DNA of 34,235 nt, taken from NCBI GenBank assembly GCA_002280515.1, contig NCEA01000007.1:1-34235 (forward strand), in the 5' to 3' direction. How positions within the stretch are numbered: position 1 is the stretch's first letter; each line of letters opens with the position of its first letter. Positions 23,195 through 30,848 of this stretch are shown here, in pieces. The notes under the pieces were generated by a model, which was not told the origin of the DNA, made no database searches, and saw nothing but the letters and a program-made list of their open reading frames with translations. The DNA comes from Rhodobacterales bacterium 32-67-9 (lineage in GTDB: Bacteria > Pseudomonadota > Alphaproteobacteria > Rhodobacterales > Rhodobacteraceae). The translations under genes and the position numbers were made by a program.

Positions 23195-23977
23195 ATGACC
23201 GAAGGACATGTCCATTCCGGAAGCTGCCTCTGCGGCGGCGTGCGCTTCGAGGCCGACGGCCCGCTGCGTGACGTCTGGGCCTGCCATTGCGGCCAGTGCC
23301 GGCGGACCAGCGGACATTACTGGGCGGCGACCTCCGTTCCGCTGGAGCGGCTGCGCCTCGTCGCGGACGACACGCTCACCTGGTTCGACAGTTCCGCCGC
23401 CGCCCGGCGCGGCTTCTGCCGGCGCTGCGGCGCGAGCCTTTTCTGGAAACCCGCCGGAGAGGAGCGCTTGGCCATTGCCGCCGGTGCCTTCGACGGGCCG
23501 ACCGGGCTCGGGACCGCGCGGCATATCCATACCGGGGACGCGGGCGACTATTACCGGCCCGAAGGTCCGCCACCGGATACCGTCGCGGCGCCGTCCCGTC
23601 TCGACTGTGCCTGCCTCTGCGGCGCCTGCGCCTTCGAGCTTCCCGGTGCGGCGGGGGCGATCACCGCGTGCCACTGCCGGCAATGCCGCAAGCTCTCCGG
23701 CCACTACTCCGCCTCCTTCGACGCCGACGAAAGCCGGCTGGACTGGCACCGCCGCGATACGCTTGCCGAATACCGGACCCCCGGCGGTGGCCGGCGCGGC
23801 TTCTGCTCTCGATGCGGGTCGAGCCTGTGGTTCCGCTCGGCGGCGGGCGAGTTTTCGGTCGAGGCCGGCGCCGTCCTCGGACCGACCGGCGGCCGGCTCA
23901 CCAATCACATCTTCGTCGCCAGCAAGGGCGACTACTACCTTATCGACGACGGCCTGCCGCAATCCGGCGCCTGGTAG
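23195..23977 (+). CDS. Tandem GFA-domain protein (duplicated Zn-binding CENP-V/GFA fold)
   Basis: A 260-residue protein made of two GFA (glutathione-dependent formaldehyde-activating-like, Mss4-fold) domains. Domain 1 (about 8-125) has C11, C13, CHCGQC (30-35) and FCRRCG (74-79). Domain 2 (about 137-255) has C140, C142, CHCRQC (159-164) and FCSRCG (203-208). Both keep all zinc-site cysteines and the GHYxA and RRGFC signatures. Single GFA domains of about 120-140 aa are the norm. Members have been linked to S-hydroxymethylglutathione formation, but this activity is disputed and many have unknown function. The ATG at 23195 begins just before domain 1; the longer frame reaches back over msrC and is rejected. 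Confidence 0.88.
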   Translation: MTEGHVHSGSCLCGGVRFEADGPLRDVWACHCGQCRRTSGHYWAATSVPLERLRLVADDTLTWFDSSAAARRGFCRRCGASLFWKPAGEERLAIAAGAFDGPTGLGTARHIHTGDAGDYYRPEGPPPDTVAAPSRLDCACLCGACAFELPGAAGAITACHCRQCRKLSGHYSASFDADESRLDWHRRDTLAEYRTPGGGRRGFCSRCGSSLWFRSAAGEFSVEAGAVLGPTGGRLTNHIFVASKGDYYLIDDGLPQSGAW

Positions 23978-23998
23978 ACGCCCCTTGGGTCGCGGCGC

Positions 23999-24421
23999 TC
24001 AGAGCCGCCGGCTCGGCACCCAGGCATAGCCGTTCCCGCAGAGGATCACGCATTCCCGGAGCCCATGCGGCTTGTCCGCCGGCGCCTGCAAAACGGTCGC
24101 ATCGGGAAAGGCGGCGGCGCGGGCGGCGGCCGCGTCAGGGTCGGTCTCGTACAGACGTATCTCGATGCCCGCGCCGCGCGCCCCGGCCTCCGGCAGAAGC
24201 GAGGGCAGGGGATGCGCATGATAGGTCGGGTCGGCATGAAGCTGAAAGACCTCGCCGTGATAAGTCATGATCGCGAAATCCTTCGACATCCGGTGCGCCG
24301 ACATGCCGAAGACCTCGGTCAGGAACCCGGCAAGCGTCCCCACGTCGCGGACGAGGAGGTTGAGACCGATCCCGCTCAGCGACCGGCCGAAATCCTCCGG
24401 CGATACGGTGTCGAAATCCAT
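23999..24421 (-). CDS. VOC family (glyoxalase/dioxygenase-fold) protein
   Basis: A 140-residue protein with vicinal-oxygen-chelate beta-alpha-beta-beta-beta repeats: GIGLNLLVRDVGTLAGFLTEVFG at the start, MTYHGEVFQLHAD in the middle, and IEIRLYETDPDAAAARAAAF then CVILCGNGYAWVPSR at the end. Metal-binding His/Glu candidates are present but not aligned well enough to assign an enzyme. Convergent with the GFA gene, 21 bases apart. Function unknown beyond the fold. Confidence 0.82.
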   Translation of the reverse strand: MDFDTVSPEDFGRSLSGIGLNLLVRDVGTLAGFLTEVFGMSAHRMSKDFAIMTYHGEVFQLHADPTYHAHPLPSLLPEAGARGAGIEIRLYETDPDAAAARAAAFPDATVLQAPADKPHGLRECVILCGNGYAWVPSRRL

Positions 24422-24582
24422 CCCGGCCTCCTCCGCACCCCGCCACGCTGGCGATCTTCGCCGCCGTCGTCAACTGCGGCGCGGGCAGCCCGAGACGGTC
24501 AGCCCGACACGGTCCGCTCGAGACGGGCGGCTTGACGCGGACGGCGCTTTCCGTCAGCGCTGGCGGCGAAGGAGCCTGTCAC

Positions 24583-25206
24583 ATGTGGGAAACGATCCAG
24601 ACCTTTCCATCCGCCCAGCTTCTGGCCTTCACCCTGGCCGGGCTGGTACTGAATCTCACGCCGGGGGCGGATGTGATGTTCGCCACCGCTTCGGGCCTGC
24701 GCGGCGGTCCGCGCGCCGGAATGGCGGCCGGGCTCGGCGTCGGGCTTGGCGGTGCGCTGCACGTGACGCTCGCAGCACTCGGCCTCTCGGCGCTGATCGC
24801 CGCGCATCCGGCGGCATTGACCGCGATCCGCTGGGTCGGCGCGGGCTACCTCTTGTGGCTTGCCGTTCAGGCCTGGCGGACCGGGCCGCCCGATGCCGCC
24901 GAGTGGGGCGCGACACGGCCCGTCCGCGCCCTTGGCCGGGGATTCCTCGCCAATGCGCTCAATCCGAAGGTGATCCTCTTCATCCTCGCCTTCCTGCCGC
25001 AGTTCACCGATCCCGCCTATGGTCCGGTCTGGCAGCAGATCGTGTTTCTGGGCGGAATATTCACGGTCACCGGAACCCTGGTGACCGTGAGCTATGGCGC
25101 GATCGCCGGGGCGATGGGGCAGGCGCTCGGCCGCCGCCTCGGGGCGCTGAACCGGATCGCGGCGCTGGTCTTCGCCGGCCTCGCGGCCCGGCTGGTATGG
25201 GAGTGA
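24583..25206 (+). CDS. LysE family translocator
   Basis: A 207-residue inner-membrane protein of the LysE/RhtB exporter family, with about five to six hydrophobic helices. The N-terminal signature LVLNLTPGADVMF and the NALNPKVILFILAFLPQF stretch are characteristic. Such proteins export amino acids or related compounds; the substrate cannot be told. The ATG at 24583 follows AAGGAG at a spacing of 9 bases; the frame extends 17 codons upstream but those are not membrane-like. It precedes the homocysteine S-methyltransferase gene by only 4 bases, so they are probably cotranscribed. Confidence 0.88.
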   Translation: MWETIQTFPSAQLLAFTLAGLVLNLTPGADVMFATASGLRGGPRAGMAAGLGVGLGGALHVTLAALGLSALIAAHPAALTAIRWVGAGYLLWLAVQAWRTGPPDAAEWGATRPVRALGRGFLANALNPKVILFILAFLPQFTDPAYGPVWQQIVFLGGIFTVTGTLVTVSYGAIAGAMGQALGRRLGALNRIAALVFAGLAARLVWE

Positions 25207-25210
25207 GACG

Positions 25211-26107
25211 ATGGCGGACGTAACCCTTCTCGATGGCGGCATGGGGCAGGAGCTGATCGCGCGCTCCGGTGACAAGGCGACCGCGCTCTGGGCGACGCAG
25301 GTGATGATGGATCATCCCGGCCTCGTCCGCGCTGTGCACGACGATTACTTCAAGGCCGGCGCCACGGTGGCGACGACGAACACCTATTCCATCCATCACG
25401 ACCGGCTGCGCAAGGCCGGCCTCGACGATCGCTTCACCGCCCTGCACATGCAGGCCCTGGCCGAGGCCGCGAGTGCCCGCGCCGCGCATGGCGCAGGCCG
25501 CATCGCCGGCTCGCTTGGCCCGCTCGTCGCCTCCTATCGGCCCGAGACCCATCCGCCCCATGCCGAGGCGGTCGGCAAATATGCCGAGGTCGCGGCGCTT
25601 CTGGCGCCCGCCGTCGATCTTTTCCTGGCCGAGACGGTCGCCTCCCTGGCCCATGCGCGGGCGGTCCTCGACGGGGCAAGGGCGGGCGGCAAGCCGGTCT
25701 GGCTTTCGGTGACGGTCGATGACGAGGACGGCAGCCGGCTCCGCTCCGGCGAGGCGCTGACGGGCCTCGGGCCGGTCCTGACCTCGGGCGGCGCTTCGGC
25801 GGTCCTCGCCAACTGCTCGGCGCCCGAGGCGATGGCGGCGGCGCTCGGGGCCCTGCGCGGTTTCGGCCTGCCGTTCGGCGCCTATGCCAACGGGTTCCAG
25901 CAGATCACCAAGGCATTCCTGAAAGACAGCCCGACGGTCGACGTGCTGTCGGCCCGGCCCGAGATGACGCCGGAGCTTTACGCCGATTTCGCGATGCGCT
26001 GGGTCGATATGGGGGCCACCATCGTCGGCGGTTGCTGCGAGACGGGTCCGGCCCATATCGCCGAGATCGCGCGGCGGCTGAAGGCGGCCGGGCACCGGAT
26101 CGTCTGA
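25211..26107 (+). CDS. Homocysteine S-methyltransferase family protein
   Basis: A 298-residue (beta/alpha)8 zinc enzyme transferring a methyl group to homocysteine to form methionine, or a betaine/S-methylmethionine-type relative. The zinc cysteines are Cys202 (LANCSAP) and Cys275-Cys276 (VGGCCETGP). The opening LLDGGMGQEL and the TTNTYS motif fit the family. The methyl donor is uncertain (S-methylmethionine, AdoMet, betaine or dimethylsulfonio compounds). Likely in an operon with the upstream LysE exporter. Confidence 0.9.
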   Translation: MADVTLLDGGMGQELIARSGDKATALWATQVMMDHPGLVRAVHDDYFKAGATVATTNTYSIHHDRLRKAGLDDRFTALHMQALAEAASARAAHGAGRIAGSLGPLVASYRPETHPPHAEAVGKYAEVAALLAPAVDLFLAETVASLAHARAVLDGARAGGKPVWLSVTVDDEDGSRLRSGEALTGLGPVLTSGGASAVLANCSAPEAMAAALGALRGFGLPFGAYANGFQQITKAFLKDSPTVDVLSARPEMTPELYADFAMRWVDMGATIVGGCCETGPAHIAEIARRLKAAGHRIV

Positions 26108-26129
26108 GCGCGTGGCCGGTCGCGGCGGC

Positions 26130-26160
26130 GGGCGGCGGATGCCTCCGGCGGGGATATTGG
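26130..26160. repeat. REP-like extragenic motif after homocysteine methyltransferase
   Basis: The region GGGCGGCGGATGCCTCCGG followed by CGGGGATATTGG lies 22 bases after the stop and before the RluA gene. Its GGGGATATT core is the reverse of the ATATCCTCG edge after the thiolase gene. I recall similar GCCTCCGGCGGGGATATT strings at many gene ends in Rhodobacteraceae; that is memory, not a search. Confidence 0.4.
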
Positions 26161-26221
26161 CACCAAGTGGAAACGCGAGGGGGAGTGCGGAACCCGTGGT
26201 CGCGTGTTACGGGGGGCCGCC

Positions 26222-26878
26222 ATGACCGATGCCGCCTACGCCCCGCCCGACGAGCCGCTCCGCGTGATCCATGCCGATCATGCGATCCTTGTCGTCGACA
26301 AGCCCGCCGGGCTTCTGACCGTGCCGGGCAAGGGCGAGGATCTGGCCGATTGCCTGATCGCGCGGGTGCAGAAGGTGTTTCCCGAGGCGCTTCTGGTGCA
26401 CCGGCTCGACCGCGACACCTCGGGCGTCATCGTCTTCGCGCTGACCCGTCATGCCCAGCGGGTGCTGTCGGCGGGGTTCGAGGCGCGCAAGACCAAAAAG
26501 GCCTACCGCGCCCGGCTCTGGGGCCATCTCGAGCCGAAGGAGGGCCGCGTCGACCTGCCGCTGATCGTCGACTGGCCGAACCGCCCCCGCCAGCATGTGA
26601 ACCACGAGACCGGCAAGCCGGCCCAGACCGACTGGCGGGTGCTCGGCCATGACGAGGACGGCACGACGCGGGTGCGGCTTTTTCCGATCACCGGGCGCAG
26701 CCACCAGTTGCGCGTCCACATGAAGGAGATCGGCCATCCGATCCTCGGCGATCCGCTCTATGCCGAGGGGCCGGCCCGCGAGTTTCCGCGGCTCATGCTC
26801 CATGCCGAAAGCCTGCGGATCGCCCATCCCGAGACCGGTAAGGGCATGACCTTCACCGCGCCCTGTCCTTTTATATGA
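26222..26878 (+). CDS. RluA family pseudouridine synthase
   Basis: A 218-residue enzyme that isomerises uridine to pseudouridine in rRNA and/or tRNA. The catalytic aspartate is Asp63 in HRLDRDTSG, with VVDKPAGLLTVPG before it and GRSHQLRVHM and GDPLYA later. There is no S4 domain, as in RluA itself (dual 23S rRNA/tRNA position) and unlike RluC/D. The ATG at 26222 follows a GGGGGG site at good spacing; a GTG at 26204 is an alternative. Its end overlaps the next gene by 4 bases (ATGA). Confidence 0.92.
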   Translation: MTDAAYAPPDEPLRVIHADHAILVVDKPAGLLTVPGKGEDLADCLIARVQKVFPEALLVHRLDRDTSGVIVFALTRHAQRVLSAGFEARKTKKAYRARLWGHLEPKEGRVDLPLIVDWPNRPRQHVNHETGKPAQTDWRVLGHDEDGTTRVRLFPITGRSHQLRVHMKEIGHPILGDPLYAEGPAREFPRLMLHAESLRIAHPETGKGMTFTAPCPFI

Positions 26879-27402
26879 TCACGCGTTGCCATGTCGCCGC
26901 GGGCACCCGGTCCGAGGCGCTCTATTCGGAGTGCGAGGCCTACCGTTACCTCCTCAGCCGTGACTGGGGCGAGGGCGGGCGGATCCTCTACGTCCTTCTC
27001 AACCCCTCGACCGCGACCGAGGAGCGCAATGACCCGACGATCAAGCGTTGCGAGCGGCGGGCGCGGGCGGCGGGGTTCGGCGGCTTTGCCGTGGCGAACA
27101 TCTTCGCCTTCCGCGCCACCGATCCCCGCGACCTGAAGCGGGCGGCGGACCCGGTCGGGGCCGCGAACGACGGCGTCCTTGCCGAAGTGGTCGCCGATGC
27201 CGCGATGATCCTCTGCGGCTGGGGTGCGCATGGCGGCCATCGCGGGCGCGGGGAGGCGGTCGCGCGCCAACTCCGCGCCGGCGGGCACATGCTCTGGCAT
27301 CTGGGGCTGACCAAGGCTGGGCACCCGCGCCACCCGCTCTACATCGGCTGTGCGCGCGCACCCGAGCTTTGGTGCGCCGGCGGGAAAAATACCGACAATT
27401 GA
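26875..27402 (+). CDS. DUF1643 domain-containing protein
   Basis: A 175-residue protein matching DUF1643 by the sequence ILYVLLNPSTATEERNDPTIKRC near residue 38, GGFAVANIFAFRATDP, and LCGWGAHG. Families of this type are widespread but uncharacterised; some members are found near phage or toxin genes, though nothing like that is here. The ATG overlaps the end of the RluA-type gene by 4 bases, so it is translationally coupled to it. I have no firm function to offer. Confidence 0.88.
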   Translation: MITRCHVAAGTRSEALYSECEAYRYLLSRDWGEGGRILYVLLNPSTATEERNDPTIKRCERRARAAGFGGFAVANIFAFRATDPRDLKRAADPVGAANDGVLAEVVADAAMILCGWGAHGGHRGRGEAVARQLRAGGHMLWHLGLTKAGHPRHPLYIGCARAPELWCAGGKNTDN

Positions 27403-27507
27403 GGCCAAGCGGGCAACGTTGGCCGGTTCTTAACTCTCCTCCGCTTCACTCTCCGCCGGGGTGCGCCGGTCATGGGGATGTCCGGCCATGCAACGTTGGG
27501 GTGCGAC

Positions 27508-28464
27508 ATGTTCATGCTGGCCAGTCTGTTCGGGATTCTCATGGTGGGGGCGGCGGTCGATTTCACCGGGGTCCTGAAACCGGAGGAAGAGGACGACGAC
27601 CTTGCCGCCTCCGGTGAGGGCGATCTGCCGGAAAACACCATCGAAGGCACGCCGCTGGCCGAGATCATTGCGGGCGACGCCGGGGGCGAGGTGCTGTCAG
27701 GCGCTGGCGGCGATGACCAGATCGGCGGCTACGAGGGCGCCGATACGCTCGATGGCGGCGCCGGTGCCGACGATCTGCACGGAATGGCGGGGGACGACGT
27801 GATCCTTGGCGGCGACGGCAACGACACGCTCCACGGCGAGGATGGGGCCGACCGGATCGACGGTGGCGCGGGCGACGACCTCGTGTCGGGCTACGAGGGC
27901 GACGACGACCTCGCGGGCGGCGACGGCAACGACGCGCTGATCGGCGGCGGCGGAGCGGACCGGCTCGACGGAGGCGCGGGCGATGATGCGCTCGAAGGGG
28001 CACTCGGCGACGACACTCTGATGGGTGGGACGGGGCAGGATACGCTGATGGGCGGGGACGGGGACGATGTGCTGGACGGCCGGCAGCCGGCGGATGGGTC
28101 GCCCGACATCGACGGGCGCGACTTCCTGAACGGCGGGCGCGGCAATGACACGCTCTTCATTGGTCAGGACGACTGGGCGGACGGCGGCGAAGGCGCGGAC
28201 AGCTTCGTGCTGTCGGACTGGCTTGGCGACACCGACGCGCCCGCGACGATCGACGATTACGATCCGGCCGAGGATCAGCTTGTCGTGGTCTATGACCCGC
28301 TGAGCCATCCCGATCCCGAACTCTCGGTAGTGCCCGACGAGGCAGCGGAGGGGGCCGTGCAGATTGTCCTCGACGGGGCCGTCATTGCGAGAGTGCTCGG
28401 CAATTCCGGGCTGACAGCCGACGACATCACGCTTGTCGCCGAGGACGCGGCCCGCGCAGCCTGA
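27508..28464 (+). CDS. Membrane-anchored RTX (calcium-binding repeat) protein
   Basis: The chosen reading frame is 318 aa, starting at the ATG preceded by GGGGTG. The first 20 residues, MFMLASLFGILMVGAAV, form a likely N-terminal membrane anchor or uncleaved signal. Then comes an acidic stretch (KPEEEDDD), followed by about fourteen consecutive nonapeptide RTX repeats of the form GGxGxDxLx (roughly bases 27697-28080). Two more partial repeats and a beta-rich C-terminal domain complete the protein. RTX repeats bind Ca2+ in a parallel beta-roll and are common in proteins secreted by type I systems. A C-terminal type I secretion signal is not obvious, and no secretion genes are nearby. An ATG at 27472 would add 12 residues. 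Confidence 0.85.
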   Translation: MFMLASLFGILMVGAAVDFTGVLKPEEEDDDLAASGEGDLPENTIEGTPLAEIIAGDAGGEVLSGAGGDDQIGGYEGADTLDGGAGADDLHGMAGDDVILGGDGNDTLHGEDGADRIDGGAGDDLVSGYEGDDDLAGGDGNDALIGGGGADRLDGGAGDDALEGALGDDTLMGGTGQDTLMGGDGDDVLDGRQPADGSPDIDGRDFLNGGRGNDTLFIGQDDWADGGEGADSFVLSDWLGDTDAPATIDDYDPAEDQLVVVYDPLSHPDPELSVVPDEAAEGAVQIVLDGAVIARVLGNSGLTADDITLVAEDAARAA

Positions 28465-28636
28465 CTGGGACGCCTGATTGGGCCATCCGGTTGGGCCGAG
28501 GTGATTGAGGCTTCCCTTTCGCCGCATTCTCCCCTATACGCGCGCATCCGCTGGAAACGGCGGCAACTACTCCACGGGCCCTGCTGGACGACATCCCGGC
28601 TTGCGCCATAACCCTCATTTACGAAAGGAGACCCCG

Positions 28637-28796
28637 ATGTCGATCACGGTTGAAGAAAAAGCCCGCGTCATCAAGGAATTCGGCACCAAGGAAGGCGACA
28701 CCGGTTCGCCCGAAGTCCAGGTCGCCATCCTGTCGTCGCGGATTGCCCGAAGCGCGCTATCAGGCCCTGATCCAGCGCCTCGGCATCCGCCGCTGA
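28637..28796 (+). pseudogene. rpsO: 30S ribosomal protein S15, frameshifted internal deletion
   Basis: The first 37 codons match S15 well ([20 protein letters not shown] and [11 protein letters not shown]), with an AAAGGAG site before the ATG. After Ala37 (base 28747) one C intervenes and then, in another frame, [15 protein letters not shown] and a TGA at 28794-28796 give the exact S15 C-terminus. Against the usual 89 aa, about 37 residues (roughly 110 bases) of the middle are missing, and the frame is shifted. Translation in the starting frame reads on past the terminator. A broken S15 with an intact promoter region, ribosome site, C-terminus and terminator is more like an assembly or sequencing gap than natural decay. 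If genuine, another rpsO copy would be expected. Confidence 0.88.
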
Positions 28797-28816
28797 TCGC
28801 ACCTGCCGCCTATCGG

Positions 28817-28846
28817 AAACGCCCGCCCCTCGGAGCGGGCGTTTTT
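28817..28846 (+). terminator. Intrinsic terminator of rpsO
   Basis: A perfect 10-base stem AAACGCCCGC / GCGGGCGTTT (28817-28826 and 28835-28844) with an 8-base loop ends in five Ts (28842-28846). It is 20 bases past the S15 stop. This is the clearest intrinsic terminator in the window. Confidence 0.9.
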
Positions 28847-28901
28847 CATTGGCGGGGCGCGAAGGGGGATTTCGCCGGTTCGCCGCCGGCCGGGTGTGGG
28901 G

Positions 28902-30032
28902 TCACACCTCCTCCACCCGCCGCATGAATTGCGAGAGGTGGCCGACCTCGTCCAGCCACCGCGCCACGATCCGCGGATCATGCGGCGCGCCGTGCAGGCC
29001 GACGGGGATTTCCCGTGCCAGCACGCTCTCGACTGCAAGGGCGACGGTCCCCGACACCAGCCGCGCCATGGCCGAACCGCGGACGTCCCCTTCGGCGTCG
29101 AGAACCCAGGTCCGGTGCCAGACCGGCACGCCCGCCCGCTCCGCCTTCAGCGATACGCAAAGGACCACCCGGTCCGGTTCCCCCTCCGCCAGCGGGTATT
29201 TGCCCAAGAGATCGTCCGAAAGCGCCTTCAGCCGCGCCTCTGTCGGTTTCGCCGCCAGCTCGTCGAAGATCCCGGCCCAGGCCTCCGCCCAGCCGTTCAG
29301 CCGGAGCGTGCCGCGCACGAATTCCTTCACTTTCCAGTCCGGGTCGAAGTGATAGTCGGCGATGAATGGCACCGAATCCCGGTTCGGATACACCTCGAAC
29401 GTCTCCGGCTGGCGGAGCGGTGCGGAATAGGCCCGCACCGCGTCCCAGGGATGCGCCACCCGCAACACCGAGAAATCGCGCACCGAGCGCGCCGGCGCCA
29501 TCAGCGCCTTCAGAACGCCGAGCGGCGACCACGAGAACTTGTAGCGGAAGGCGTTCGGCCGGGCCGGCAGCCCGCCGCAATAGGAGGTGAAGGAAAGAAC
29601 GTTGTCGCGGTCATAGGCCTTCGACGCGCGGTAGCCCGCGACCAGATCGTGGGCCATCAGGTGGTCGATGCCGGGATCGAGCCCGACCTCGTTGACCACG
29701 ACAACCCCGGCCCGCCGCGCCGGTTCGTCAAGCTCGCGCATCTCGGGCGAGATGTAGCTGGACGAGACGAAATGGACCTTGTGCGCCACGCAGTGCCGGG
29801 CGAGATCGGCATGCAAGTCGGCGGGCAGCATCGAGACGACGATATCGCCGGGCCGCAGCGCCTCGTCGAGCGCGCCCGGCTCCATCGGCCTTATGTCCTC
29901 GGCGATGTCGCCCACCGCCGCGACCGCCGCTTCGACAGGCAGGTTCCAGACCGTGACCGGATGCCCGGCCAAGATGAGCCGCCGCAAACCGGGGCGCGAA
30001 GACAGCCCGGTGCCGCACCAGTGAATTCGCAT
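28902..30032 (-). CDS. Saccharopine dehydrogenase family protein
   Basis: A 376-residue NAD(P)-dependent oxidoreductase resembling saccharopine dehydrogenase (LYS9-like). The N-terminus [21 protein letters not shown] is the start of a Rossmann domain with a variant GxGxxxxxG loop. Then [19 protein letters not shown] and [14 protein letters not shown] are family hallmarks, and [21 protein letters not shown] belongs to the substrate domain. Such enzymes make or split saccharopine in lysine metabolism. No lysine-alpha-ketoglutarate reductase is in the window. Convergent with rpsO and about 96 bases downstream of the response regulator. Confidence 0.9.
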   Translation of the reverse strand: MRIHWCGTGLSSRPGLRRLILAGHPVTVWNLPVEAAVAAVGDIAEDIRPMEPGALDEALRPGDIVVSMLPADLHADLARHCVAHKVHFVSSSYISPEMRELDEPARRAGVVVVNEVGLDPGIDHLMAHDLVAGYRASKAYDRDNVLSFTSYCGGLPARPNAFRYKFSWSPLGVLKALMAPARSVRDFSVLRVAHPWDAVRAYSAPLRQPETFEVYPNRDSVPFIADYHFDPDWKVKEFVRGTLRLNGWAEAWAGIFDELAAKPTEARLKALSDDLLGKYPLAEGEPDRVVLCVSLKAERAGVPVWHRTWVLDAEGDVRGSAMARLVSGTVALAVESVLAREIPVGLHGAPHDPRIVARWLDEVGHLSQFMRRVEEV

Positions 30033-30128
30033 CGCTCCACCTCCGCGCAGGGTTCCGCGTCAGACTGCTGCCGCACGGGCGCCGGGGCAAGTCCTCATGC
30101 GTTCGGACATGCGTCGGCGCGGCTTCCG

Positions 30129-30848
30129 TCAGCCCCAGCTTACGTCGCCAAGAAAGATGTAGCCGGCGCCATAGATCGTCTTGATCAGGCGCGGGTTCTT
30201 CGGGTCCTCGCCAAGCTTGGTCCGGAGCCGCGAGATCCGCACGTCCATCGCCCGGTCGAAGCTTTCGCCGGCCGCGCCGCCAAGGCTTTCCTGCATCTGC
30301 GCGCGGGAGATCAGCCGCTTAGGGCTGTCGAGGAAGAGCCGCAGCACCTCGCCCTCGGCATGGCTGAACGGCACTTCCTCGCCGCTGTCGCTGAGCAGGA
30401 CGTAGCGGTCGAAATGGGCGGTCCAGCCCGCAAAATGCGCGATCGCGGCGGCGCGGTCGGGGTCGGCGCGGCCTTTCCTGAGCCGGGCGCGGATGCGGGC
30501 CACGACCTCGGCCGGGTCGAAGGGCTTGATGATGTAGTCGTCGGCGCCAAGTTCCAGCCCCATCACCCGGTCCTGCACCTGCGCGCGGCCCGAGATGATG
30601 ATGATCGCCGCGCCGGATTCGAGCGCCAGCCGATGCACCAGCGCCAGCCCGTCGCGGTCGGGCAGGCCGAGATCGACGAGGCAGACGTCGGGCGCCGTGC
30701 GTTTCAGCGCCGCCTCGAATTCGGTGGCCCGGGCATAGGAGGACGTCCGAAACCCCGCCTCTTCCAGTGCGTCCGACAGCATCCGCCGGATCTCCGGCTC
30801 GTCGTCGAGGATCGCCACATGGGCGCGGGTGTCGCCGGGCGCGATCAT
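30129..30848 (-). CDS. OmpR/PhoB-type response regulator
   Basis: A 239-residue two-domain regulator. The receiver has the acidic pair D15/D16, phosphoacceptor Asp59 (LVDLGLPDRDG), and Lys108 (IIKPF). The C-terminal winged helix (about 140-235) shows the typical LDSPKRLISRAQM, RAMDVRISRLRTKLGED and IKTIYGAGYIF elements. It overlaps the end of the upstream histidine kinase gene by 4 bases (ATGA), so the two form a two-component pair. Its target genes cannot be read from the sequence; the kinase has its own receiver as well. Confidence 0.93.
   Translation of the reverse strand: MIAPGDTRAHVAILDDEPEIRRMLSDALEEAGFRTSSYARATEFEAALKRTAPDVCLVDLGLPDRDGLALVHRLALESGAAIIIISGRAQVQDRVMGLELGADDYIIKPFDPAEVVARIRARLRKGRADPDRAAAIAHFAGWTAHFDRYVLLSDSGEEVPFSHAEGEVLRLFLDSPKRLISRAQMQESLGGAAGESFDRAMDVRISRLRTKLGEDPKNPRLIKTIYGAGYIFLGDVSWG

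Noticed and set aside
27690-28080. Regular repeats resembling a CRISPR or minisatellite
   Set aside because: The period is 27 bases and encodes RTX nonapeptides in frame; the units are diverged at synonymous sites and there are no spacers.
28748-28927. Continuation of the rpsO start frame as a novel fusion protein
   Set aside because: After the joint the frame reads low-complexity proline-rich sequence through the terminator, while the true S15 C-terminus is in the shifted frame.
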